From DATEAV01 sp964575425 (GTDB lineage Bacteria; Chloroflexota; Anaerolineae; Anaerolineales; E44-bin32), in NCBI GenBank assembly GCA_964575425.1, contig CAZNRD010000055.1:1-16501 (forward strand): a DNA stretch of 16,501 bases, in the 5' to 3' direction. The notes below the pieces were generated by a model. The model saw only the letters and a list, made by a program, of their open reading frames with translations. It was not told the DNA's origin and did not search any database. How positions within the stretch are numbered: the stretch's first letter is position 1; each line of letters starts with the position of its first letter. The position numbers and the translations under genes are program-made. Of the stretch, positions 1-9,397 are shown one piece after another.

Positions 1-468
1 TTGGGGCTGCGCATACCGCTGCAGCCAGCCAAGGGCTACAGCGCCACCGTGCCCGCGGTCCCCGTGCATTCAAGCGCGCCCCGCGTGCCGCTCCTCGTTA
101 TGGAGCGGCGCGTGGTGGTCACGCCGCTGGGCGATCGGCTCCGGTTCGGCGGCACCCTCGAGCTGGCCGGTCTTGCGCCAGGCATCAACCCGGTCCGGTA
201 CCAGGCCGTTGTGAGCGCAGGGCAGGAGGTGCTGGCGAGTCCACCGCCCATGGATCAGGCCGAGGCCTGGTACGGCTTCCGGCCCGTCGCTCCTGACGGA
301 CTGCCGATCATCGGACCTGCGCCGCGGATCGAGGGGCTCATCATCGCCTCCGGGCACGCGATGCTGGGCTTCACGCAGGCGCCGATCACAGGGAAGCTCG
401 TGGCAGAACTGGCTGACGGGCGGCCGCCGTCGGTGTCGCTGGAGCCCTTCCGGCCGGACCGCTTCTAG
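1..468 (+). CDS. FAD-dependent amino-acid oxidoreductase (DadA/DAO family), C-terminal part
   Basis: This is the 3' end of a gene that enters from the left edge, so the true start is not in the window; the TTG at base 1 is only the first in-frame codon. The visible 155 residues match the C-terminal half of D-amino-acid dehydrogenase/glycine-oxidase type flavoproteins. Landmarks are a PAKGYS segment, RFGGTLE, WYGFRPVAPDGLPIIG (the conserved turn near the flavin) and GHAMLGFTQAPITGKLVAEL, which packs on the FAD dinucleotide fold, followed by the terminal PFRPDRF. Family members oxidise amines or D-amino acids to imines and pass electrons to the respiratory chain or oxygen. The substrate cannot be told from this fragment. 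Its stop codon lies 13 bp from the convergent ABC-F gene, leaving almost no room for a terminator. Confidence 0.85.
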   Translation: MGLRIPLQPAKGYSATVPAVPVHSSAPRVPLLVMERRVVVTPLGDRLRFGGTLELAGLAPGINPVRYQAVVSAGQEVLASPPPMDQAEAWYGFRPVAPDGLPIIGPAPRIEGLIIASGHAMLGFTQAPITGKLVAELADGRPPSVSLEPFRPDRF

Positions 469-481
469 GTCCGGGCCGCAG

Positions 482-2413
<1,932 letters not shown>

Positions 2414-2417
2414 GGAG

Positions 2418-3428
2418 TCAGGCGCGGGCCCCCGCGCCGCAGGATTCCCGCACGACGAGTTGCGGCTGCAGGACCACGGTTTGTGGAGGCCCCCCGCGCT
2501 GCGCCGCCAGCCGGCGCAGGAGCAACTGCGCCGCGACCGTGCCCAGCGCGTACCCCGGCTGAGCGACCGCGGTCAGCGGGGGTGTGAGCACCGGTGCCCA
2601 GTCCATGTCGTCGAATCCCACGACGGCCATCTCCTTTGGGATGGCGATGCCCTCCTCCTTGAGGCGCAGCAGTGCGCCGATTGTCATCAGGTTGTTGGCC
2701 ACGAACAGGGCGGAGGGACGCCGGCGGAGCCGCAGGATCTGGCCGGCCATCTCGTATCCGCTGTGTGCCTTGAACGTCCCCTCCAGGATCCAGCGCTCGT
2801 TGGGCCTGATGCGCGCGCGCCGCAGCGCGTCGAGAAACGCTTCGAGGCGCTCTCGGCCGGTGAAGAGGCGCCGGGGGCCGCTGATGATGCCGATGCGGCG
2901 ATGCCCGAGGCGGATCAGGTGCTCCACCGCCGCGCGCACGCCTGCACGGTTGTCGATCAGGGCCGCGTCGGCCTTCAGGCCGCCGTGGTGCCGGTCCACC
3001 TGGACGACCGGGATGCCGCCGGAGAGCAGCCCGCGCAGCAGCTCGACCCCCCCGCCGGAGGGCGAGATGATCAGGCCATCCACCCGCTTCTGCCGGATGG
3101 TCCTTACGTACATCGCCTCCTTGGTCGGGTCCTCGTCGGCGTTGCACAGGATGATGGCGTAGCCCTGCGCCAGCACCACGTCCTCGATCCCGCGCACAAC
3201 GGCTGCGAAGAACGGGTTGGCGTTGTCGGAGACGATCACCCCAAGGGTGTTGGTGCGCCCCTTGATCATGCTGCGCGCGATGGCGTTGGGGTGGTAGTCC
3301 AGCGCGCTGGCTGCACGCGCGACCCTCTCGCGCGCGCTCTCGCTCGCATAGCCGTAGCCGCCCAGCGCGCGGGCGGCGGTGGCCATGGAGACGCCGGCAA
3401 GCCGGGCCACGTCGCGGATCGTAACCAC
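2418..3428 (-). CDS. LacI-family transcriptional regulator
   Basis: The N-terminus has the classic LacI helix-turn-helix (VTIRDVARLAGVSMATAARA, residues 2-21) and a hinge helix around HPNAIARSM (46-54). It is followed by a periplasmic-binding-protein-like sensor domain (TLGVIVSDNANPFFA, VDGLIISPSGGG, RRIGIISGP, VVGFDDMDW). With the GTG start at 3428 the protein is 336 residues, the usual family length. An upstream GTG at 3521 would add 31 residues that look unlike a LacI N-terminus and has no ribosome-binding site. A strong Shine-Dalgarno (3457-3463) precedes an ATG at 3448 that is out of frame with the regulator (see findings). It is divergent from the isomerase-kinase-TRAP operon and a LacI-type palindrome lies between them, so it most likely represses that operon and is induced by a sugar-like ligand. 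Confidence 0.93.
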   Translation of the reverse strand: MVTIRDVARLAGVSMATAARALGGYGYASESARERVARAASALDYHPNAIARSMIKGRTNTLGVIVSDNANPFFAAVVRGIEDVVLAQGYAIILCNADEDPTKEAMYVRTIRQKRVDGLIISPSGGGVELLRGLLSGGIPVVQVDRHHGGLKADAALIDNRAGVRAAVEHLIRLGHRRIGIISGPRRLFTGRERLEAFLDALRRARIRPNERWILEGTFKAHSGYEMAGQILRLRRRPSALFVANNLMTIGALLRLKEEGIAIPKEMAVVGFDDMDWAPVLTPPLTAVAQPGYALGTVAAQLLLRRLAAQRGGPPQTVVLQPQLVVRESCGAGARA

Positions 3429-3571
3429 GCTCCCTGGCTTCGACCCATGCGAACGTCCCTCCTGGTGAGCAAGGGCGACCCCAGGGCCTTCCGGGCCCGG
3501 GGCATGAGCGGACCGGGGCACGAACGCGCCCGTGGGCAGGATTTCCGCTCTGCCCGCCGAACGCTGATTAC

Positions 3572-3585
3572 TGAGAGCGTTATCA
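3572..3585. promoter_or_regulatory. Candidate LacI-family operator
   Basis: TGAGAGCGTTATCA is an imperfect palindrome centred on the CG at 3578/3579. It fits the family pattern TG..A.CG.T..CA at every fixed position, with half-sites TGAGAGC and TGATAAC matching at 5 of 7. It lies 34 bp before the isomerase ATG, in the 191-bp gap between the divergent regulator and the catabolic operon, where a repressor would block transcription. No clear -35/-10 pair could be assigned around it. The functional assignment is inference from sequence and position. Confidence 0.65.
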
Positions 3586-3619
3586 CAATCGGCTGGCCAC
3601 GTGTGGAGGGAGGCAGGAA

Positions 3620-5035
3620 ATGCGCACCCCTAAGGTCGGCATTCTGACGTTCTCCGACGGCCGGCGCCACGTGCACTCGGAGCTGCTGCCGATGACCCGC
3701 GAGTTCGAAGGCCGTCTGGCGCGGCGGCTGCGCGAGGCCGGATGGGAGGTCGTTACCGGCCGCGACATCATCTGGACCACGGATCTGGCCAAGAGCGAGG
3801 CGCAGCACCTGGCCGCGGAGCGCGTGGATGCCACGATCTTCAACTTCGCCATCTGGAGCTTCCCGCACCTGACGGCGATCGCCAGCCAGTTCGCGCCGGG
3901 TCCGTTCCTGATGTTCAGCAACGTCAACCCGCAGTACCCGGGCCTGGTGAGCATGCTGGCCAGCGCCGGCGCTTTGGATCAGGTGGGCGTGTTCTGCGGG
4001 CGTGTCTCTGGAGATGTGGGCGACGACGCCGTCTTTGCCCGCTTGGTACAGTTCCTGCGCGCGGCCGCGGCCACCAATCGTCTGCGCGGCGAGACCTACG
4101 GGCTGATCGGCGGCCGCTCCATGGGCATGTATACTGCGCAGAGCCCGCTGGACCAGTGGCGGCGGCAGTTTGGCATTGACGTCGAGCACATTGATCAGTT
4201 CGAGATCGTCCGGCGCTCGGAGCTGGTGCCGGAGGACCGCGTGGAGGCCGGCTTCCGCTGGCTCGAGAAGCACGTGGGACAGATCCACTACGACGGCAAG
4301 AAGCTGACCCCCGAGTTGCTCAAGCGACAGATCCGCTCCTACCACGCGGTGCGCGACCTGGTTGACGAGTGGCGCCTGGACTTCTGCGGCATCAAGGGCC
4401 AGCCCGAGATGACCGATCACTTCGCCACCATGGACGTGGCCGAGGCGTTCCTGAACGACCCCTACGACTGGGAAGGGCCCCACGATCCCATCGTCTGCGC
4501 GACCGAGGCCGACATGGACGGCGCGCTCACGATGGAGTTGTTCAAGCACATCGCCAACACGCCGGTGCTGTTCGCGGACGTACGCCACTACGACGCCGCG
4601 GACAACGTCTGGGACCTGTGCAACTCCGGGCAGCACGCCACCTACTTCGCGGGCCGGTCGTTCGACCCGGCGGTGAACCTGCCCAAGGTGCGCTTCTACC
4701 CTGAGATCATCTACTTCCCGGCCGGCGGCGCGTCGGTGGCGCACATCGCGGCCCCGGGCCAGGTGACGCTGGCCCGCCTCGCTCGGCGCAACGGCAAGTA
4801 CTGGATGGCGATCGTTCCCGCCGAGTTCGTCGAGTTTCCGGAGGAAGTGGCCTGGCAGAAGGCGGCCGCGACCACACCGGAGTGGCCGCACGCCTTTGCG
4901 CGGTTCCAGGTGGGCGCCGACGAGTTCCTGTCCGAGTATGACAGCAACCACATCCACGGGGTATACGGGGACTACGTCCAGGAACTGGTCTGGATCAGCA
5001 AGATACTGGGGATGGACTGCCGGGTGTTCGCGTAG
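3620..5035 (+). CDS. L-fucose/L-arabinose isomerase-family ketol-isomerase
   Basis: First gene of the operon, 471 residues, with a strong Shine-Dalgarno (GGAGGGAGG at 3605-3613) 6 nt before its ATG. It resembles the L-fucose isomerase fold, which interconverts aldose and ketose sugars using Mn2+. The segments CATEADMDGAL and VLFADVRHY correspond to the E. coli FucI segments that carry metal ligands Glu337 and Asp361; here they are Glu296 and Asp320, with the same 24-residue spacing. His444 or His446 in SNHIHGVYGD would be the third ligand. NSGQHA near 335 matches the family's NSG motif. The protein is about 120 residues shorter than E. coli FucI, so oligomer contacts and substrate may differ. 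The adjacent AraB-like kinase suggests the ketose product is phosphorylated next. The exact sugar is unknown; related family members also act on sulfoquinovose, so the fucose or arabinose name should not be taken literally. Confidence 0.85.
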   Translation: MRTPKVGILTFSDGRRHVHSELLPMTREFEGRLARRLREAGWEVVTGRDIIWTTDLAKSEAQHLAAERVDATIFNFAIWSFPHLTAIASQFAPGPFLMFSNVNPQYPGLVSMLASAGALDQVGVFCGRVSGDVGDDAVFARLVQFLRAAAATNRLRGETYGLIGGRSMGMYTAQSPLDQWRRQFGIDVEHIDQFEIVRRSELVPEDRVEAGFRWLEKHVGQIHYDGKKLTPELLKRQIRSYHAVRDLVDEWRLDFCGIKGQPEMTDHFATMDVAEAFLNDPYDWEGPHDPIVCATEADMDGALTMELFKHIANTPVLFADVRHYDAADNVWDLCNSGQHATYFAGRSFDPAVNLPKVRFYPEIIYFPAGGASVAHIAAPGQVTLARLARRNGKYWMAIVPAEFVEFPEEVAWQKAAATTPEWPHAFARFQVGADEFLSEYDSNHIHGVYGDYVQELVWISKILGMDCRVFA

Positions 5036-5039
5036 GTCT

Positions 5040-6674
5040 ATGAACCGGTACACCATCGGCATTGACTTCGGAACCGAGTCGGCGCGCGCGGTGCTGGTCG
5101 GCACCTCCGACGGCCGCCTGGCGGCCACCTCCACATTCGCGTATCCCCACGGTGTGATAGACCGCGCGCTGCCCGCCGGCGAGCGGCTGCCGCCTGACTG
5201 GGCGCTGCAGCATCCCGGCGACTGGGTGCTGGCGCTGGAAACTCTCCTGTGCGCGATGGCGGCCGCCGCGCCACCTGATGCGATCGCCGGCATCGGCATT
5301 GACTTCACCTCGTGCACCGTGCTGCCGGCGACCGCGGACGGGACGCCCCTGTGCCTGCTTGAGGAGCACCGGTGCGAGCCCCACGCCTGGCCCAAGCTGT
5401 GGAAGCATCACGCGGCGCAGCCCTATGCCGACCGCATCAACGCCGCCGCCGGTTCTCCTGGGGGCGAGTTCCTGCAGCTCTACGGCGGCAAGACCTCCTC
5501 TGAGTGGTCCTGGGCCAAGGGCTGGCAGTTCTTGGCCGAGGCCCCGCACCTGGCCATGGCGGCGGACCGCTGGATCGAGGGCGGCGACTGGATCGTCTGG
5601 CAGCTCGTCGGACGCGAGGCGCGCAGCGCCTGCCAGGCCGGATACAAGGCGCACTGGCAGAAGGACGCGGGATTTCCCGCGGCAGCGTTCTGGGCATCGC
5701 TGGATCCCGCGCTCCCTGCTCTGCTCGGCCGGCTGGGCGATCCGCACCCCGTAGGGACGCAGGCCGGCGGTCTGCCCCCGGAGTGGGCCGCGCGCACCGG
5801 GCTGCGCGCGGGCACGCCGGTGGCCGTGGCGGTGATTGACGCGCACGCGGCGCTGCCGGCCGTGGGCGTCAGCGGGCCGGGGCAGTTGGTCGCCATCATG
5901 GGGACCTCCACTTGTCACCTGCTGGTGGACGCGCGCCGGCAGGCGGTGCAGGGAATCTCCGGCGTGGTGGAGGACGGGATCCTTCCCGGTCTTTTCGGAT
6001 ACGAGGCAGGCCAGGCGTCGTTCGGCGACATCTTCGGATGGTACGTGCGCACGCATGCCACCGGGGGGGAGGGAGAGGGCGAGACGTTTGCACGATTGGA
6101 GCGGGAAGCCGCGGCGCTGGGCGCGGGTTCCACGGGGCTCCTGGCGCTGGACTGGTGGAACGGCTGCCGGACCCCGCTGGTGGACGCCGACCTTTCCGGC
6201 CTGATCGTCGGGCTCACGATCGCCACCGCTCCGCATGAGATCTACCGCGCGCTGCTCGAGGCGGCGGTCTTCGGCACGCGCAGGGTGATAGACACATTCG
6301 AGGCCGGCGGCGTGATGATCGGCGAGGTGCACGCGTGCGGCGGCCTGGCCGAACGCAGCCCGCTGCTGCTGCAGATCACCGCCGATGTCACGGGCCGGGA
6401 GGTGCTCGCCGCCCGAGTGCCGCACGCGTCCGCGGTCGGCGCGGCCATCTACGCAGCGGCCGCCGCAGGAGAAGAGCGCGGCGGGCACACCGGCATGACC
6501 GAGGCGATCCGGCATATGGGCTGCACCGACCGTGCCCGCTACCGGCCGCGCCCGGCGGCGCAGCACACCTACGAGGCGCTCTACCAGGAATACTTCGCGC
6601 TGGCGCGCCACTTCGGCGAGGGCGGCACCGACGTGATGAAGCGCCTGCGCCGGCTGAGGGTGGGAGCCAGGTGA
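5040..6674 (+). CDS. FGGY-family carbohydrate kinase, ribulokinase (AraB)-like
   Basis: 544 residues if translation begins at the ATG at 5040, 4 nt after the isomerase stop; the longer open frame upstream overlaps the isomerase and is not needed. The start gives YTIGIDFGTESARAVLVG, the phosphate-binding loop of the actin-like kinase fold. IGIDFTSCTVLPATADGTPL (85-104) and the following LWKHHAA are specific to the ribulokinase branch. VIDAHAA (266-271) carries the probable catalytic base Asp267, and GQLVAIMGTSTCH and HACGGLAERSPLLLQ are further ATP- and sugar-site segments. FGGY kinases phosphorylate ketoses, so this is expected to act on the product of the upstream isomerase in the cytoplasm. 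No AraD-type epimerase is visible, so the route after phosphorylation is not the standard L-arabinose pathway within this window. Confidence 0.9.
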   Translation: MNRYTIGIDFGTESARAVLVGTSDGRLAATSTFAYPHGVIDRALPAGERLPPDWALQHPGDWVLALETLLCAMAAAAPPDAIAGIGIDFTSCTVLPATADGTPLCLLEEHRCEPHAWPKLWKHHAAQPYADRINAAAGSPGGEFLQLYGGKTSSEWSWAKGWQFLAEAPHLAMAADRWIEGGDWIVWQLVGREARSACQAGYKAHWQKDAGFPAAAFWASLDPALPALLGRLGDPHPVGTQAGGLPPEWAARTGLRAGTPVAVAVIDAHAALPAVGVSGPGQLVAIMGTSTCHLLVDARRQAVQGISGVVEDGILPGLFGYEAGQASFGDIFGWYVRTHATGGEGEGETFARLEREAAALGAGSTGLLALDWWNGCRTPLVDADLSGLIVGLTIATAPHEIYRALLEAAVFGTRRVIDTFEAGGVMIGEVHACGGLAERSPLLLQITADVTGREVLAARVPHASAVGAAIYAAAAAGEERGGHTGMTEAIRHMGCTDRARYRPRPAAQHTYEALYQEYFALARHFGEGGTDVMKRLRRLRVGAR

Positions 6675-6693
6675 ACTGGAGCGTGGCGATCGG

Positions 6694-7833
6694 GTGTCTG
6701 TCCTGAAGCTGCGCAGCTACATCCCCATGGGCGCCCCGGCGCGGCGCGAGCCCGCCGACGGCACCGAGTCGCCGCTGCGCGTTGTCCTGGGCTTCGAGCC
6801 CGCCTGGTTCCACCGCCGGTGCGGCGTGGACTTCTCCGAGCGGTGGCACCGTGATCCGTACTACCGGCGCGACGCACTGGCCGTCATGAGGCGCGAGCTG
6901 CGCCGGGCCTTCCCCAACGCCGGACAGTGGGACCGGGATCAGGACGGCGACCTGACCACCCTCTCGGGGTGCTACGGCATCTGCGTCATCCCGGCAGTCT
7001 TTGGCCTTGTCATGCGCTACGTCCCTGACCGCTGGCCGCTGCTCGATCCCGGGGGCGTCCTCACGGTGGAGCAGGTGGAGCGCCTGGACCCCTCGCTGGC
7101 CCTGGAGAGCCCGCTGGTGGCCGACATCTTCGGGCAGATGGATACCATTGAGCGCGAATGGAGCCGCATCGCCGGCTACCTGAACTGGCAGGGCGTCCTC
7201 AACAACGCCTTCCACATACGCGGCCAGGAGATCTTCCTGGACATGGTGGAACGGCCCGATCTGGCCCACCATCTGTTCTCAGTGATCTGCGAGACAATGA
7301 TCCATCTGGCGGCGATGGTCCAGGAGCGGCAGCGCCGGTCGGGTTTCCACATAGACCAGCTCGACGTGAGCAACTGCACCATGAACATGGTCTCTCCCCG
7401 CACCTACGGGGATATGCTGTTCCGCTACGACGAGCGAATCGCACGGAGCTTTGCGCGCTTCGGGGTCCACACCTGCAACTGGAGCGTGACGCCCTACCTG
7501 GATGTCCTGAGGAAGTTGCCCAATGTCGGATACCTGGACATGGGTATGGCGTCTGATATGTGGAAGGCGCGGGAGATGTTTCCGGAGGCTCGCCGCGCGG
7601 TGCTCTACTCGCCGGTCAGGCTCATGGAGGCATCCCTGGACGAGATCAGGCAGGACATGGTTAGGATCCTCGACGGGCTGTCGCCCTGCGATGTGGTGAT
7701 GGCCGACATCCAGGCCGACACCCCCGACGAACGGGTCAACAACCTGCTGGCGATATGCCGGGTCGTGGAAGCCGGGGAAGGCGCGACTCGTGGCAGGGAG
7801 GTGGGAATCCTCGAGAGGTTACGACTAGAATAG
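6694..7833 (+). CDS. UroD/MtaA-family protein with methyltransferase-type zinc motif
   Basis: 379 residues from a GTG at 6694, 19 nt after the kinase stop; an ATG at 6727 is an alternative start. It belongs to the uroporphyrinogen decarboxylase-like superfamily, in the branch with a GF.P.W....GVDF.ERWH.DP N-terminus. It lacks the RQAGR signature of haem-pathway UroD. It does have His259-Thr-Cys261 in GVHTCNWSVTPYL and Cys332 in LSPCDVVMADI. This fits the His-x-Cys-Xn-Cys zinc site of MtaA/MtbA methylcobamide methyltransferases, with about 70 residues between the cysteines as in that family. Family knowledge suggests zinc-dependent activation of a thiol or transfer of a methyl group to or from a corrinoid. 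What it does in a sugar operon is not established; methyl-group removal from a substrate is one inference. Confidence 0.8.
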   Translation: MSVLKLRSYIPMGAPARREPADGTESPLRVVLGFEPAWFHRRCGVDFSERWHRDPYYRRDALAVMRRELRRAFPNAGQWDRDQDGDLTTLSGCYGICVIPAVFGLVMRYVPDRWPLLDPGGVLTVEQVERLDPSLALESPLVADIFGQMDTIEREWSRIAGYLNWQGVLNNAFHIRGQEIFLDMVERPDLAHHLFSVICETMIHLAAMVQERQRRSGFHIDQLDVSNCTMNMVSPRTYGDMLFRYDERIARSFARFGVHTCNWSVTPYLDVLRKLPNVGYLDMGMASDMWKAREMFPEARRAVLYSPVRLMEASLDEIRQDMVRILDGLSPCDVVMADIQADTPDERVNNLLAICRVVEAGEGATRGREVGILERLRLE

Positions 7834-7885
7834 GAAGGAAGCCGCGCGGGCACTTGATTGAGAAAGCGCGAAGGAGGAGGCAGGC

Positions 7886-8884
7886 ATGGAACAGCGTGTG
7901 AGGCGCGTGTTGACCCTTGTGATCCTCTTGTCACTTAGCATTCTTCTGGTGACCCAGCCCCTGGGCGCCCAGCCGAGGATCATAATTCGCTTTGGCACCA
8001 ACAACCCGGTGGGGCACCCCGTGGACGTTGGCGCCAGGAAGGCGGCCGAGATCATCGCCCAGCGGTCAGGCGGCCGTATCGAGTTGAGGATCTTCCCGGT
8101 CGACCAGCTTGGCACCGCGGCTGAGCAGATGATCAACACCATGCGCGGTGACCAGGGAATGTGGTTCTCCAATCCGTCCTGGATGGCGCCCTACCTAGCG
8201 ACCGTGGGTGTCCTGGAGGCCGCCTACCTGTTCGCGGACGTGGATCACATGTTCCGGATCATGAAGGGGCGCATCGGGCAGGAACTGTTCAAGCAGCTCC
8301 CCAGCGCCATCAACATCCGGGTGGTGGACGTTTGGTATCTTGGGACCCGCCACTTCACCACGAACAAGCCGTTCAAGACGCCGGCTGAACTGAGCAGGCT
8401 GAAGGTCCGGGTGCCGAACAACCCGGTCTACATCGAGAACCTCCGGTGTATGGGCGGCACCCCAGTGCCCATGCCGCTCGGCGAGGTCTATCTGGCCATC
8501 AAGACCGGCGTGGTGGACGGTCAGGAGAACCCCTTCACCAACATCCAGGCTTTCAAGTTCTTCGAGGTGGCCAAGTACCTGGTTCTCACCGCTCACCAGG
8601 TAGGGCCCATCATCCCCATCATCCACGAGAAGACCTGGGAGGCGCTGGGCGCAGAGGGCCAGCGCATCCTGGTGCATGCGTTTGAGGAAGGCGGTAAGGT
8701 CTCCAACGCCCTGGTCCTCAAGGACGAGGCCGAGCTGCTCGGAAAGTTCAGGGCCGCAGGCATGGAAGTGGTCACGCCCGACATCGACGCCTTCCGCGCC
8801 CAGGCCCGCCGCTGCCTCCCCGACAAGTTCGCTAGGATTTGGGGTCAGGGGGTCTACGAGGCCATCTACTCAGCGGGCCGATAG
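7886..8884 (+). CDS. dctP: TRAP transporter substrate-binding protein (DctP family)
   Basis: 332 residues with an excellent Shine-Dalgarno (AAGGAGGAGG, 7871-7880). An N-terminal signal peptide (basic MEQRVRR, hydrophobic 9-23, cleavage probably after LGA at 28) exports it to the outside of the membrane. The mature protein has the DctP fold: VGHPVDVGARKAAEII, GTRHFTTNKPFKTPAEL, LKVRVP and VVDGQENPFTNI. Arg155, Arg175 and Asn215 reproduce the spacing of Arg127, Arg147 and Asn187 in Haemophilus SiaP, where the arginines bind the ligand carboxylate. The imported compound is therefore probably an organic or sugar acid. It is followed 6 nt later by dctQ, in the usual P-Q-M order. Confidence 0.95.
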   Translation: MEQRVRRVLTLVILLSLSILLVTQPLGAQPRIIIRFGTNNPVGHPVDVGARKAAEIIAQRSGGRIELRIFPVDQLGTAAEQMINTMRGDQGMWFSNPSWMAPYLATVGVLEAAYLFADVDHMFRIMKGRIGQELFKQLPSAINIRVVDVWYLGTRHFTTNKPFKTPAELSRLKVRVPNNPVYIENLRCMGGTPVPMPLGEVYLAIKTGVVDGQENPFTNIQAFKFFEVAKYLVLTAHQVGPIIPIIHEKTWEALGAEGQRILVHAFEEGGKVSNALVLKDEAELLGKFRAAGMEVVTPDIDAFRAQARRCLPDKFARIWGQGVYEAIYSAGR

Positions 8885-8890
8885 CTGCCG

Positions 8891-9397
8891 GTGGTGAGGG
8901 TCGGGAGCACACGCTCCGCCTGGGTTCGGCTGTGGGAGGGCACCGTCCGCCTCGTTGAGGAGGTGGTGCCCTCTCTGGCTGCGGCAGCGATGTTCCTGGT
9001 GGTCATCTATCAGGTCTTCATGCGTGATGTGTTGACCCGGCCGCCCACCTGGGCGGATGAGCTGGCTCGGTACCTGTACATCTGGATGGTCTTCCTGGGG
9101 GCCGCCCTGGTCAGCCGCCGGGGCCAGCAAGTACGGATGGACTACCTTCCGACCCGGATCTCCGGGCGGCCACGCCTTCTTTTGCTGCTTCTCCACGAGA
9201 TTGGCGCCATCGCCTTTCTGCTCTACGCCCTGAAGAGCAGCGTCCAGTTCTTCCAGTTCTTCCACCGCATCCCATCCCCCGGGATGGAGATGCCATCCGG
9301 CTACCTGGTGGCCGTCGTGCCGGTGGCCTGCGTCCTAATGATCCTCCACCACCTGGGGCACGCGGCGGCGCTGCTGCGCTCGCGGGGGGCCCGCTAG
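8891..9397 (+). CDS. dctQ: TRAP transporter small membrane subunit (DctQ family)
   Basis: 168 residues starting at tandem GTG codons (8891/8894), with no strong Shine-Dalgarno; coupling to dctP 6 nt upstream is likely. Four hydrophobic segments are visible at roughly residues 28-46, 65-82, 98-118 and 138-160. The conserved loop PTWADELARYLYIWMVFLG after segment 1 and VRMDYLP between segments 2 and 3 are typical of DctQ. The subunit pairs with DctM to form the sodium-driven permease that receives ligand from DctP. Its stop codon overlaps the dctM start by one base (TAGTG). Confidence 0.93.
   Translation: MVRVGSTRSAWVRLWEGTVRLVEEVVPSLAAAAMFLVVIYQVFMRDVLTRPPTWADELARYLYIWMVFLGAALVSRRGQQVRMDYLPTRISGRPRLLLLLLHEIGAIAFLLYALKSSVQFFQFFHRIPSPGMEMPSGYLVAVVPVACVLMILHHLGHAAALLRSRGAR

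Noticed and set aside
3266..5395. 709-residue open frame on the minus strand
   Set aside because: It is antisense to the LacI N-terminus, the isomerase and the kinase start, all with clear families. Its sequence is low-complexity and typical of shadow frames in GC-rich DNA.
4995..6611. 538-residue minus-strand open frame
   Set aside because: It is antisense to the FGGY kinase and shows no recognisable motifs.
7850..7875. Second LacI operator copy before dctP (GAGAAAGCGCG)
   Set aside because: Only one half-site resembles the family core; the other half lacks the matching CA end.
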